Shown in pieces: positions 14,790 through 21,682 of a DNA stretch of 25,163 nucleotides (position 1 is its first letter; every line of letters begins with the position of its first letter). The stretch is from JBQCHF01 sp051954955 (GTDB taxonomy: Bacteria > Actinomycetota > Actinomycetes > Motilibacterales > Motilibacteraceae), in assembly GCA_051954955.1 (NCBI GenBank), contig JBQCHF010000018.1:1-25163 (forward strand), given 5' to 3'. The notes below the pieces were generated by a model. It was not told where the DNA came from. It saw nothing but the letters and a program-made list of their open reading frames with translations, and made no database searches. Position numbers and translations under genes: made by a program.

Positions 14790-15671
14790 TCAGGCGGCGG
14801 CGAGGGCCAGCCCCGCGCCCAGCAGCACGCCGTAGACCAGCTGCAGCCGGCCGGTGCCGGCCAGGACCGCGATCAGCTCGCGGCCGGTGGCTCCGGCGGC
14901 CAGGGCGCGCAGCGGCGGGGCGGCCAGCGGCACCGCGGCCAGCGCGACCAGCGCCCAGGGCGACACGACCAGGGCGAGCACGGCCGCCACCACGAAGGCG
15001 AGGACGACCAGGGCGCGGTAGAGGGTGCGGCTGCGTGGGTCGCCGAGCCGGACCGCGAGGGTGCGCTTGCCGGTGACGCGGTCGGTGGGGATGTCGCGCA
15101 GGTTGTTGGCCACCAGGATGGCGCAGGCCAGCGCGCCGCAGGCGATGCCGCCGAGGACCGCGGCGGCGGTGACGTGCCCGACCTCGACGTAGGTGGTGCC
15201 GACCACGGCCACCAGACCGAAGAACACGAACACCGACACCTCGCCCAGGCCGCGGTAGCCGTAGGGGCGTCGCCCGCCGGTGTAGTACCAGGCGGCCACG
15301 ATGGACAGGGCGCCCACGACCAGCAGCTCCCAGGTGCCGGTGGCGGCCACCAGCGCGAGCCCGACCACGGCGGCCAGCCCGAAGCAGGCGAACGCGGCCA
15401 GCTTGACCGAGCGGGGCTCGGCGGCCCCGGAGCCGACCAGCCGGAACGGCCCGACCCGGTCGGCGTCGGTGCCGCGCACCCCGTCGCTGTAGTCGTTGGC
15501 GTAGTTGACGCCGATCTGCAGGGCCAGGCTCACCACCAGCGCCAGCAGGGCGGCCCACCAGATGGGATGGCCGTCGGCGACCGCGGCGCCGAACCCGACC
15601 AGCACCGGGGCGACGGCGGCCGGCAGGGTGCGCGGGCGCGCCCCCTCGACCCACTGGGCGGCGGTGGCCAC
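14790..15671 (-). CDS. menA: 1,4-dihydroxy-2-naphthoate polyprenyltransferase
   Basis: MenA is the membrane prenyltransferase that attaches the polyprenyl tail to 1,4-dihydroxy-2-naphthoate and yields demethylmenaquinone. The 293 residues match the family length. The N-terminal VEGARPRTLPAAVAPVLVG opens the UbiA fold. The first Asp-rich motif reads NYANDYSDGVRGTD (Asn56, Asp60, Asp63) and the second NNLRDIPTDRVTGKRTLAVRLG. About eight or nine hydrophobic helices follow. The GTG at 15671 is preceded by AGGAGG with a short 4-nt spacer; upstream in-frame codons run into the repeat array and lack homology-like sequence. It lies downstream of menE on the same strand, with the 17-bp repeat array between them. 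Confidence 0.95.
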   Translation of the reverse strand: MATAAQWVEGARPRTLPAAVAPVLVGFGAAVADGHPIWWAALLALVVSLALQIGVNYANDYSDGVRGTDADRVGPFRLVGSGAAEPRSVKLAAFACFGLAAVVGLALVAATGTWELLVVGALSIVAAWYYTGGRRPYGYRGLGEVSVFVFFGLVAVVGTTYVEVGHVTAAAVLGGIACGALACAILVANNLRDIPTDRVTGKRTLAVRLGDPRSRTLYRALVVLAFVVAAVLALVVSPWALVALAAVPLAAPPLRALAAGATGRELIAVLAGTGRLQLVYGVLLGAGLALAAA

Positions 15672-15762
15672 GACCCCTCCTGACACGACGTCGGCGCCGT
15701 TCCCCGGCGCCCCTCCCAGCCTACGGCGGCCCCGGGGGCCGCACCCCCCGAACCTCCCCCTG

Positions 15763-15870
15763 GTGATCATGCAATCTACGTGATCATGCAATCCAGGTGA
15801 TCATGCAATCCACGTGATCTCCGCGCTGAAGATCGCACCGAGTGCATGATCACGGCGAATGCATGATCAC
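15763..15870. repeat. 17-bp tandem repeats with inverted partners
   Basis: GTGATCATGCAATC(C/T)A(C/G) occurs three times head to tail (15763-15779, 15780-15796, 15797-15813), followed by a partial GTGATC. The inverse, TGCATGATCAC, occurs at 15843-15853 and 15860-15870, again spaced by 17 bp. The set can fold as a hairpin. The last inverted copy supplies the TGA stop of menE (15867-15869). The location suggests a menE terminator or a protein-binding array upstream of menA. Confidence 0.9.
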
Positions 15871-17054
15871 GAGTGGAGGGTGTTCGCCACCAGCTGGGGG
15901 AGGGCGAGGCGGTCCACCTTGCCGTTGGCGGTGAGCGGCAGGGCGTCGACGACGACGAGGGCGCGCGGGGCGGCTACCCGGCCGGCTCGGGCGGCCACGG
16001 TGGCGCGCAGGTCCTCCAGGGTGGGGGCCGGGTCGGCGACGACGACGGCGACCACCTTCTGGCCCCACTCCGGGTCCGGCACCGCCGTGGCGGCGGCCTC
16101 GCGCACCCCGGGGTGGGTGAGCAGCGCGGCCTCCACCAGCGGCAGGGCCACCTTCTCCCCGCCGGTCACCACGACGTCGTCGGCGCGGCCGAGGACCTCG
16201 AGCGTGCCGTCCGGGCGCAGCCGGCCCAGGTCGTTGGTGACGTGCCGGCCCTCCATCAGGGCGGCGGCGGTGAGGTCCGGGCGCAGCCGGTAGCCGGCGA
16301 ACACGGTGGGCCCGCCCAGCCGGATCCGGCCGTCGTCGCCGATCGACACCTCGACGCCGTCCAGCGGCTGCCCGTCGTAAACGCAGCCGCCGCAGGTCTC
16401 GCTCATGCCGTAGGTGGTCAGCACCCGGACGCCCGCAGCCCGGGCCTGCTCCAGCAGCGGCGCGGGGGCGGCCGCGCCGCCGAGCAGGACGGCGTCGTAG
16501 GAGGCGAGGGCCTTCGCGCCGTCGTCGCTGTCGAGCACCCGGCGCAGCTGGGTCGGGACCAGCGCGGTGTAGGTGTGCTCCGACGACCCGTAGGAGAGCA
16601 GGTGCTCGGTGGCGGCCACGAAGCCCTCGGCGGTGAACCCGTCGGCCAGGTCGAGCACGGTCGGGGTGGTGCCGGCCAGCAGCGAACGCAGCAGCACCTG
16701 CAGGCCGGCGATGTGGGTGGCCGGCATGGCCAGCAGCCACCGCCCAGGGCCGCCGAGCCGGTCGTGGGTGGCGTGGCCGGAGGCGGTGAGCGCGGCGGCG
16801 GTGAGCAGCGCCCCCTTGGGCTCGCCGGTGGATCCGGTGGTCGGCACGACCAGGGCGACGTCCTCGCGCTCGAGCGGGGCTGCGGCATCGTCGGGGCGCA
16901 GCGCGGCGACGACCCGCTCGCGCTGGGCCGGGTCCGGCGGCAGCGGGAGCACGGCCGGGCCGGTGCCGTCCAGCGCGGCGGCCAGCCGGGGGAGGAGCAG
17001 GTGCACGACGTCATCGCCGTCGGGGACCTCGACCCCGGTCAGTGCGCGTGCCAC
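15867..17054 (-). CDS. menE: o-Succinylbenzoate-CoA ligase
   Basis: MenE activates o-succinylbenzoate with ATP and CoA to o-succinylbenzoyl-CoA. The 395 residues are the compact actinobacterial form of the acyl-adenylate family. The P-loop-like core PTTGSTGEPKGALL (71-84), the TYGMSETCGG adenylate motif, the GRADDVVVTGGEKV hinge region and the catalytic C-terminal lysine (Lys379 in PLTANGKVDR) are all present. The GTG at 17054 is preceded by TACAGT at a 7-nt gap, with TTCACC 17 bp further up, and by no ribosome-binding site, so it is probably transcribed leaderless from its own promoter. That would make it independent of the toxin-antitoxin genes just upstream on the same strand. Confidence 0.95.
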   Translation of the reverse strand: MARALTGVEVPDGDDVVHLLLPRLAAALDGTGPAVLPLPPDPAQRERVVAALRPDDAAAPLEREDVALVVPTTGSTGEPKGALLTAAALTASGHATHDRLGGPGRWLLAMPATHIAGLQVLLRSLLAGTTPTVLDLADGFTAEGFVAATEHLLSYGSSEHTYTALVPTQLRRVLDSDDGAKALASYDAVLLGGAAAPAPLLEQARAAGVRVLTTYGMSETCGGCVYDGQPLDGVEVSIGDDGRIRLGGPTVFAGYRLRPDLTAAALMEGRHVTNDLGRLRPDGTLEVLGRADDVVVTGGEKVALPLVEAALLTHPGVREAAATAVPDPEWGQKVVAVVVADPAPTLEDLRATVAARAGRVAAPRALVVVDALPLTANGKVDRLALPQLVANTLHS

Positions 17055-17061
17055 GGCTCTG

Positions 17062-17067
17062 ACTGTA
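17062..17067 (-). promoter_or_regulatory. menE leaderless -10 element (TACAGT)
   Basis: TACAGT on the minus strand fits TANNNT and ends 7 nt before the menE GTG. TTCACC lies 17 bp further upstream as a possible -35. The promoter is within the 67-bp gap left between menE and the toxin gene. Confidence 0.55.
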
Positions 17068-17121
17068 CGAGTGGTGCGCTGTCGGTGAAGAGGAGCCCCA
17101 CACGGGCGATATCTCTCTAGG

Positions 17122-17958
17122 TCAACTTGCCGGCATCAATCCTCGTGTCAATGCCTTGACGACATCCCGGCGTCTCTGCTCTGACCCTAACCAAGTGGGC
17201 ACCTCCCTCAACCTGAAGTTTCGGGTGAGCAGGTCAAGATCGCCGGGCCACCGTTCCAGTAGCTCCGCGTTTCGTTCGACGCCGATGACGGCTGCAACGT
17301 CTTGGCCCAATAACCTCGCAGCAGCCAGCTCCACGTCGCTCTCCTCTTCGATAAGCATGTTCTGACCTTCTGCAGTGTCGAAGAGGCGGCTGTGAACGTC
17401 ACCTGACTCGGCATACCAGTAGACGAGCAGGGCGATATCGCTTGCATCTTTGGCCTCGCCCCACGCCGAACGATCGAGCCATGCTCCGAGCTTCGCGGCA
17501 CCGTACCCCGGGATGCTGGCGCAGCGAATGGTCAGAGAATCGGAGAGAGTGAGCGGAACCGAGCCCTGAAACACCTCTGCGAAGGCCCACACGCTGATGG
17601 CGTCGCCTCGGCTGGGTGGAGCGACGGTTCCAGTCGGGTCTTCCAAGTCTCCAAATGGAAGGAGATCGACCGGTAGCCCTGCGATGGTGAAGCAGATGCC
17701 GTTCGATCCTGCCCGCGGGAACCGGGTCGCCAGAGTCTCGTACGGTTCCCAAGCGGACAGGGCGAGGGCGAGATCTACATCGTGGGTGGCCCGAGGGGCG
17801 AAGTCATGACCTTGAGTGAAGTGCCACAAGTCTCTGCACCAAGCGCCGACGAGCATGACATGGCGCGTCTCGAGTCTCGGCTCTGCTGCGAGCATCTGCG
17901 CGACTACCGAAGCGATCGGGAGTGTGAGCTCCGCTGGCGCGCCGCTCACGCTCTCCAC
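17122..17958 (-). CDS. Nucleotidyltransferase toxin, AbiEii-like (COG4849 style)
   Basis: This 278-residue protein has a DNA-polymerase-beta-type nucleotidyltransferase core. The glycine motif reads VGAWCRDLW (37-45); RATHDVDLAL gives the metal-binding pair Asp60 and Asp62, and VDLLPFG the third carboxylate, Asp98. KDASDIALLVYWY lies further on. The pattern resembles predicted nucleotidyltransferases paired with winged-helix antitoxins in type IV toxin-antitoxin systems. Characterised members of the wider group add nucleotides to tRNA 3' ends and stop translation; whether this one does is inference. GGAGGGAA precedes the GTG at 17958, giving a 13-bp overlap with the antitoxin gene; a GTG at 17949 would give a GTGA overlap. 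Base composition is clearly less GC-rich than the men genes around it, a sign of transfer. Confidence 0.85.
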   Translation of the reverse strand: MESVSGAPAELTLPIASVVAQMLAAEPRLETRHVMLVGAWCRDLWHFTQGHDFAPRATHDVDLALALSAWEPYETLATRFPRAGSNGICFTIAGLPVDLLPFGDLEDPTGTVAPPSRGDAISVWAFAEVFQGSVPLTLSDSLTIRCASIPGYGAAKLGAWLDRSAWGEAKDASDIALLVYWYAESGDVHSRLFDTAEGQNMLIEEESDVELAAARLLGQDVAAVIGVERNAELLERWPGDLDLLTRNFRLREVPTWLGSEQRRRDVVKALTRGLMPAS

Positions 17959-18956
17959 AATTCCCTCCGTTCTCGCCCCAGGCTGCGAACCCGTGGATCG
18001 TCGCTGCTGAGAAGGTCGGCGAACAGCAGCACCTCCGGTGCCGTCGGCAGCAGCGCAGGCGGCCCCAGTCTGTCGTCCTTCTCGAACAGTGGGTGCCAGA
18101 ACTTCTTTCGCACAAAGATGTTCGCTGCGCGATCTGACCGCCAGTGGTGCCGTATGGCCAGCCTCGGGTCGAGCTCAGGCAAGTACAGCGTCAACGTGGC
18201 GGGATGGCGCAATTCTTGCGCCGCGACCTCGCCGGAGACGACAGCCCCAGCCTCAAGCAAGGCACTGCTGGGGTCGTTCCGTCGAAAGTCTTCGATGTCG
18301 CCGTGGTAGCTCGTCAGGAGAAGCTTGCGCGCGAGCCCGCCCGGAAAGGCTGCGATCCAGAGAGTCAGGAAGTCGCCGTCCCTCTGGTGACCGCCAGGAC
18401 CGAAGCCTGCTTCGCGGAACATGGTCAAAGCATTGTTGGCCTGTCCGAGTGACACGCCAGCGGTCTGCGCCACTTCCCGCTGCGGCCTCTTCCACAGTGC
18501 AGGCCACTGGAGGAGCGCGAAGGCGACCTGCGCCCGTGCGGTGCTGAACAAGTTCCCGGCCACCGGACTCCGGCTCAACATCTGCGTGTTCGTGCCTTTC
18601 GCCGGCTGTCTCCCGCGCACATCGACGAGGACGTCGCCGAACCGGATGAAGGCGTTCCCCGCCGCGTCGAGGTATTGGACCTCGGCGCGGCGCAAGGCTT
18701 CAGCCGTGCGCGGCGAGATGTGAGGGGCTCCGAGCAGCATCGGCAGCCCGAATGGCGCGGTCCCTGGCGAGCGGACCAAGGACGAGAGGTTGGCGCTCTC
18801 CTTCAACGTCAGGGCGTACACCTCAGAGCCTCTACCGCGGGACAAGCGGAGCACAGCGTCGTACCCGAGGTCAGGAATGGCGGGTTGGGTCTCGATCTCG
18901 TGCCGGAGACCGAACCCATTGATCCTGGACAGCAGCAGGTCGAGCAGGTCGTCCAT
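17946..18956 (-). CDS. AbiEi-type winged-helix antitoxin/regulator (COG4861 style)
   Basis: This 336-residue protein is encoded directly upstream of the toxin, as expected for an antitoxin that also represses its own promoter. An N-terminal domain contains AEVQYLDAAGNAFIRFGDVL and VDVRGRQPAKG (about 91-120), typical of the AbiEi-like family I recognise. A winged helix follows (about 140-185: RAQVAFALLQWPALWKRPQR, then EVAQTAGVSLGQANNALTMFREAGF), and then a C-terminal domain with VVSGEVAAQEL. The start is the ATG at 18956, with GGAGGTGA about 10 nt upstream. Lower GC and weaker third-position bias set it apart from its neighbours. The operon is flanked by menE and the thioesterase. An exact antitoxin mechanism cannot be read from sequence. 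Confidence 0.85.
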   Translation of the reverse strand: MDDLLDLLLSRINGFGLRHEIETQPAIPDLGYDAVLRLSRGRGSEVYALTLKESANLSSLVRSPGTAPFGLPMLLGAPHISPRTAEALRRAEVQYLDAAGNAFIRFGDVLVDVRGRQPAKGTNTQMLSRSPVAGNLFSTARAQVAFALLQWPALWKRPQREVAQTAGVSLGQANNALTMFREAGFGPGGHQRDGDFLTLWIAAFPGGLARKLLLTSYHGDIEDFRRNDPSSALLEAGAVVSGEVAAQELRHPATLTLYLPELDPRLAIRHHWRSDRAANIFVRKKFWHPLFEKDDRLGPPALLPTAPEVLLFADLLSSDDPRVRSLGRERRELWRA

Positions 18957-18961
18957 GGCGT

Positions 18962-19016
18962 GTGTTCACCTCCGCAGCGAGTTCAGGCTAGCCGAACGCC
19001 GCCAAAATCTGAACAC
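18962..19016 (-). promoter_or_regulatory. Toxin-antitoxin promoter with overlapping operator repeats
   Basis: On the minus strand, TTCAGA (19013-19008) and TAGCCT (18990-18985) stand exactly 17 bp apart as -35 and -10. Three GTTCA-type sites overlap them: GTGTTCAG over the -35, CTGAACTC over the end of the -10, and GTGAACAC just before the start codon. The first two form an inverted repeat embracing the promoter, a good candidate for binding by the winged-helix protein. Confidence 0.6.
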
Positions 19017-19099
19017 GAGGTGGCGGAGGCCTCCCGCGAAAGGGTCGGTGCCCCGCGTCCAGTCGACGTCCTGACACGCGGCGGGTGCCCTCTAAGCGC

Positions 19100-19498
19100 T
19101 CAGCGCGCCAGCACCGCCTGGGTGGCGGTGGTCTCGGCGACCAGCCGGCCCTGGCCGTCGCGCAGCTCGGTACGCACCACGACCAGCGTGCCGCCGACGT
19201 GCACCGGCCGGGCCGTCGCGACGACGTCGCCCTCGCGCACCCCGCGGAAGAAGTGGGTGGCCGAGCCGGTGGTGGCGGTGCCGGCGCCCTCGGGCAGGTT
19301 GAGGTAGGCGCAGACGGCGCCGACCGAGTCGGCGAAGGCCATCAGCGCGCCGCCGTGCAGCGCCCCGCCCAGCGTGGTGCGGTCCGGGGCCCACGCCATC
19401 CGGCCGACGACCTCGTCCTTGGTCGCCGCGTCCAGGGTGATGCCGAGGGAGGTGGCGAACGGCATCGTCGCCACCAGGTCTGCCAGTGGATCAGCCAT
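19100..19498 (-). CDS. PaaI-family hotdog thioesterase, probable DHNA-CoA thioesterase
   Basis: This 132-residue single hotdog domain has the signature GGALHGGALMAFADSVGAVC, with the HGG loop (48-50) and the acidic residue Asp57 on the following helix, and TTGSATHFFRGVREGDVVA in the second half. PaaI/4HBT-type enzymes hydrolyse aromatic acyl-CoA thioesters. It starts 3 nt after the menB stop on the same strand and needs translational coupling, having no ribosome-binding site of its own. That position makes hydrolysis of 1,4-dihydroxy-2-naphthoyl-CoA (the MenI step) the likely job. The specific substrate is inferred from context. Confidence 0.88.
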   Translation of the reverse strand: MADPLADLVATMPFATSLGITLDAATKDEVVGRMAWAPDRTTLGGALHGGALMAFADSVGAVCAYLNLPEGAGTATTGSATHFFRGVREGDVVATARPVHVGGTLVVVRTELRDGQGRLVAETTATQAVLAR

Positions 19499-19501
19499 CC
19501 A

Positions 19502-20440
19502 CTAGAAGTACCAGGGAAAACGCGACCAGTCCGGCTCGCGCTTCTGCAGGAACGCGTCGCGCCCCTCCACCGCCTCGTCGGTCATGTACGCCAGCCGGGT
19601 CGCCTCGCCAGCGAACACCTGCTGGCCCATCAGGCCGTCGTCCACCAGGTTGAAGGCGAACTTCAGCATCCGCTGCGCGGTGGGGCTCTTGCCGTTCACC
19701 TCGCCGGCCACCTCCAGGGCCACCTGCTCGAGCTCGGCGTGGTCGGCCACCAGGTTGACCGCGCCCATCCGGTGCATCGTCTCGGCGTCGTAGGTGCGGC
19801 CGAGGAAGAAGATCTCGCGGGCGAACTTCTGGCCCACCATCTTGGCCAGGTAGGCCGAGCCGTAGCCGGCGTCGAAGCTGCCGACGTCGGCGTCGGTCTG
19901 CTTGAACTTCGCGTGCTCCCGGCAGGCGATGGTGAGGTCGCAGACCACGTGCAGGCTGTGCCCGCCGCCGGCCGCCCAGCCGCTCACGACGGCGACGACC
20001 ACCTTGGGCATGGTCCGGATCAGCCGCTGCACCTCGAGGATGTGCAGCCGGCCGGCGCGGGCCGGGTCGATGGTCTCGGCGGTCTCGCCCTCGGCGTAGC
20101 GGTAGCCGTCGCGGCCGCGGATCCGCTGGTCACCGCCCGAGCAGAACGCCCAGCCACCGTCCTTGGGCGATGGGCCGTTGCCGGTGAGCAGCACGCAGCC
20201 GACGTCGGGGGTCATCCGGGCGTGGTCGAGCGCGCGGTAGAGCTCGTCGACGGTCTGCGGGCGGAAGGCGTTGCGCACCTCCGGGCGGTCGAACGCGATC
20301 CGCACCGTGCCCTGGTCCCGTCCGTCCACGACGTGCCGATGGTACGTGATGTCGGAGAAGTCGAAGCCCTGGACCTCGCGCCACTGGGCGGGGTCGAAGG
20401 TCGGCTGCTCGAGGGGGCCTGACACGCCGGGAGTCGCCAT
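19502..20440 (-). CDS. menB: 1,4-Dihydroxy-2-naphthoyl-CoA synthase
   Basis: MenB is the crotonase-fold enzyme that closes the second ring, converting o-succinylbenzoyl-CoA to 1,4-dihydroxy-2-naphthoyl-CoA. The 312 residues include the oxyanion-hole segments AFCSGGDQRIRGRDGY and VSGWAAGGGHSLHVVCDL, the TDADVGSFDAGYGSAYLAK active-site region, and the C-terminal REPDWSRFPWYF that closes the hexamer site in the family. The start is the ATG at 20440 (MATPGVSGPLEQP). TATCCT lies 7 nt upstream and there is no ribosome-binding site, so the mRNA is probably leaderless. The same frame stays open far upstream through menC and menD by chance of high GC; that is not coding. It heads an operon with the thioesterase gene. 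Confidence 0.97.
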   Translation of the reverse strand: MATPGVSGPLEQPTFDPAQWREVQGFDFSDITYHRHVVDGRDQGTVRIAFDRPEVRNAFRPQTVDELYRALDHARMTPDVGCVLLTGNGPSPKDGGWAFCSGGDQRIRGRDGYRYAEGETAETIDPARAGRLHILEVQRLIRTMPKVVVAVVSGWAAGGGHSLHVVCDLTIACREHAKFKQTDADVGSFDAGYGSAYLAKMVGQKFAREIFFLGRTYDAETMHRMGAVNLVADHAELEQVALEVAGEVNGKSPTAQRMLKFAFNLVDDGLMGQQVFAGEATRLAYMTDEAVEGRDAFLQKREPDWSRFPWYF

Positions 20441-20446
20441 GTCGGC

Positions 20447-20453
20447 GAGGATA
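20447..20453. promoter_or_regulatory. Overlapping divergent -10 elements of menB and menC
   Basis: The plus strand reads GAGGAT (20447-20452), 6 nt before the menC GTG at 20459. The minus strand reads TATCCT (20453-20448), 7 nt before the menB ATG at 20440. The two -10 hexamers occupy almost the same base pairs, and only 18 bp separate the two coding regions. Confidence 0.55.
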
Positions 20454-20458
20454 GGGAC

Positions 20459-21451
20459 GTGGGTGAGGCGGGTTTCCCTGAGGGCGCTGCCTTCGACGAG
20501 CTGCACGTCTGGTCGGTGCCGATGCGCACCCGGTTCCGGGGGATCGACGTCCGCGAGGGCGTGCTGGTGCGCGGGCCGGCCGGGTGGGCGGAGTTCAGCC
20601 CGTTCTGGGACTACGACGCGGCCGAGTCCTCGTCCTGGCTGCGGGCCACCCGGGAGGCCGCGTTCGCGGGGCTGCCCGCCCCGGTGCGCGACCGGGTGCC
20701 GGTGAACGTGACCGTGCCGGCGGTGGGGCCCGAGCGGGCGCACGCCGTCGTCGTCGGGTCCGGCGGGTGCCGCACGGCCAAGGTGAAGGTGGCCGACCCG
20801 GGCCAGTCCGAGGCCGACGACCTGGCCCGGCTGGAGGCGGTGCGCTCTGCCCTCGGACCTTCCGGGAAGGTGCGGATCGACGTCAACGGCCTGTGGGACG
20901 TCGGCACCGCGGTGGACCGGCTGCCCCGCTACGACCGCGCCGCCGGCGGTCTGGAGTACGTCGAGCAGCCGTGCGCCACGGTGGAGGAGCTGGCCGCGGT
21001 GCGCCGGCGGGTGTCCGTGCCGGTGGCCGCCGACGAGTCGATCCGCCGCGCCGAGGACCCGCTGCGGGTGCGGGCGCTGGAGGCCGCCGACGTCGCGGTG
21101 CTCAAGGTGCAGCCCCTCGGCGGGGTGCGCGCCTGCCTGCGGATCGCCGAGCAGATCGGCCTGCCGGTGGTCGTGTCCTCGGCGCTGGAGTCGTCGGTGG
21201 GGATCGCCATGGGCGTCGCGCTCGCCGCGGCGCTGCCCGAGCTGCCCTACGCGTGCGGGCTGGCCACCGTGCAGATGCTCACCGCCGACCTCGTCGACGA
21301 CCCGCTGCTGCCGGTCGACGGCGCGCTGCCGGTGCGCCCGGTGGTGCCGTCGGCGGAGCGGCTGGCGGCGTCGGCGGCCGCTCCCGACGTCCGCGCCCGC
21401 TGGGCTGCCCGGCTGGCCGAGGTCGAGGCGGTGCTGTCCGCGGGTGCTTGA
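20459..21451 (+). CDS. menC: o-Succinylbenzoate synthase
   Basis: MenC dehydrates SHCHC to o-succinylbenzoate and belongs to the enolase superfamily. The 330 residues show the catalytic set in order: Lys108 and Lys110 in TAKVKVAD, Asp141 in RIDVNGLWD, Glu169 in YVEQP, Asp192 in AADESI, and Lys216 in VLKVQPLGG. The N-terminal capping part carries PMRTRFRGI and AEFSPFWDY. The GTG at 20459 gives a family-like N-terminus; an internal ATG at 20522 would remove the first strand. No ribosome-binding site is present, and the -10-like GAGGAT stands 6 nt upstream, so the message is likely leaderless. It is followed by menD after 231 bp containing a perfect long palindrome. Confidence 0.96.
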   Translation: MGEAGFPEGAAFDELHVWSVPMRTRFRGIDVREGVLVRGPAGWAEFSPFWDYDAAESSSWLRATREAAFAGLPAPVRDRVPVNVTVPAVGPERAHAVVVGSGGCRTAKVKVADPGQSEADDLARLEAVRSALGPSGKVRIDVNGLWDVGTAVDRLPRYDRAAGGLEYVEQPCATVEELAAVRRRVSVPVAADESIRRAEDPLRVRALEAADVAVLKVQPLGGVRACLRIAEQIGLPVVVSSALESSVGIAMGVALAAALPELPYACGLATVQMLTADLVDDPLLPVDGALPVRPVVPSAERLAASAAAPDVRARWAARLAEVEAVLSAGA

Positions 21452-21482
21452 GGTGGGCGGACGCGGCCGGCCCGGGGAGGAC

Positions 21483-21578
21483 CGATTTGCGCACACAGGG
21501 ATCCCGCCGCCGACGGCGTGTCGGCCCTCCCGCGGCTCGGCGCGCCGGTCGGCGCGAGGGGGCTGTGTGCGCAAATCG
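21483..21578. repeat. Perfect 16-bp inverted repeat with 64-nt loop (family E)
   Basis: CGATTTGCGCACACAG (21483-21498) and its exact complement (21563-21578) enclose a 64-nt GC-rich loop. It lies between menC and menD on non-coding DNA. It could attenuate readthrough from menC or be a mobile-element remnant; no transposase or flanking target duplication is visible. Confidence 0.85.
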
Positions 21579-21682
21579 GGCAAGGGCCGGGCGGGACTGA
21601 GCCGGCAGGCCCGGCCGCGGCGGCCGTGGCAGGCTGGTCCGGCCGCCCAGACCGCCAGACCGAACGATCCCCGGAGGTCCCG

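Noticed and set aside
15763..15870. CRISPR-like array
   Set aside because: The 17-bp units abut without unique spacers, there are inverted copies, and no cas genes are present.
17055..19099. Mobile-element ends or attachment sites flanking the toxin-antitoxin genes
   Set aside because: No integrase, transposase, tRNA or convincing direct repeats were found at the borders; only a 7-bp inverted match, expected by chance.
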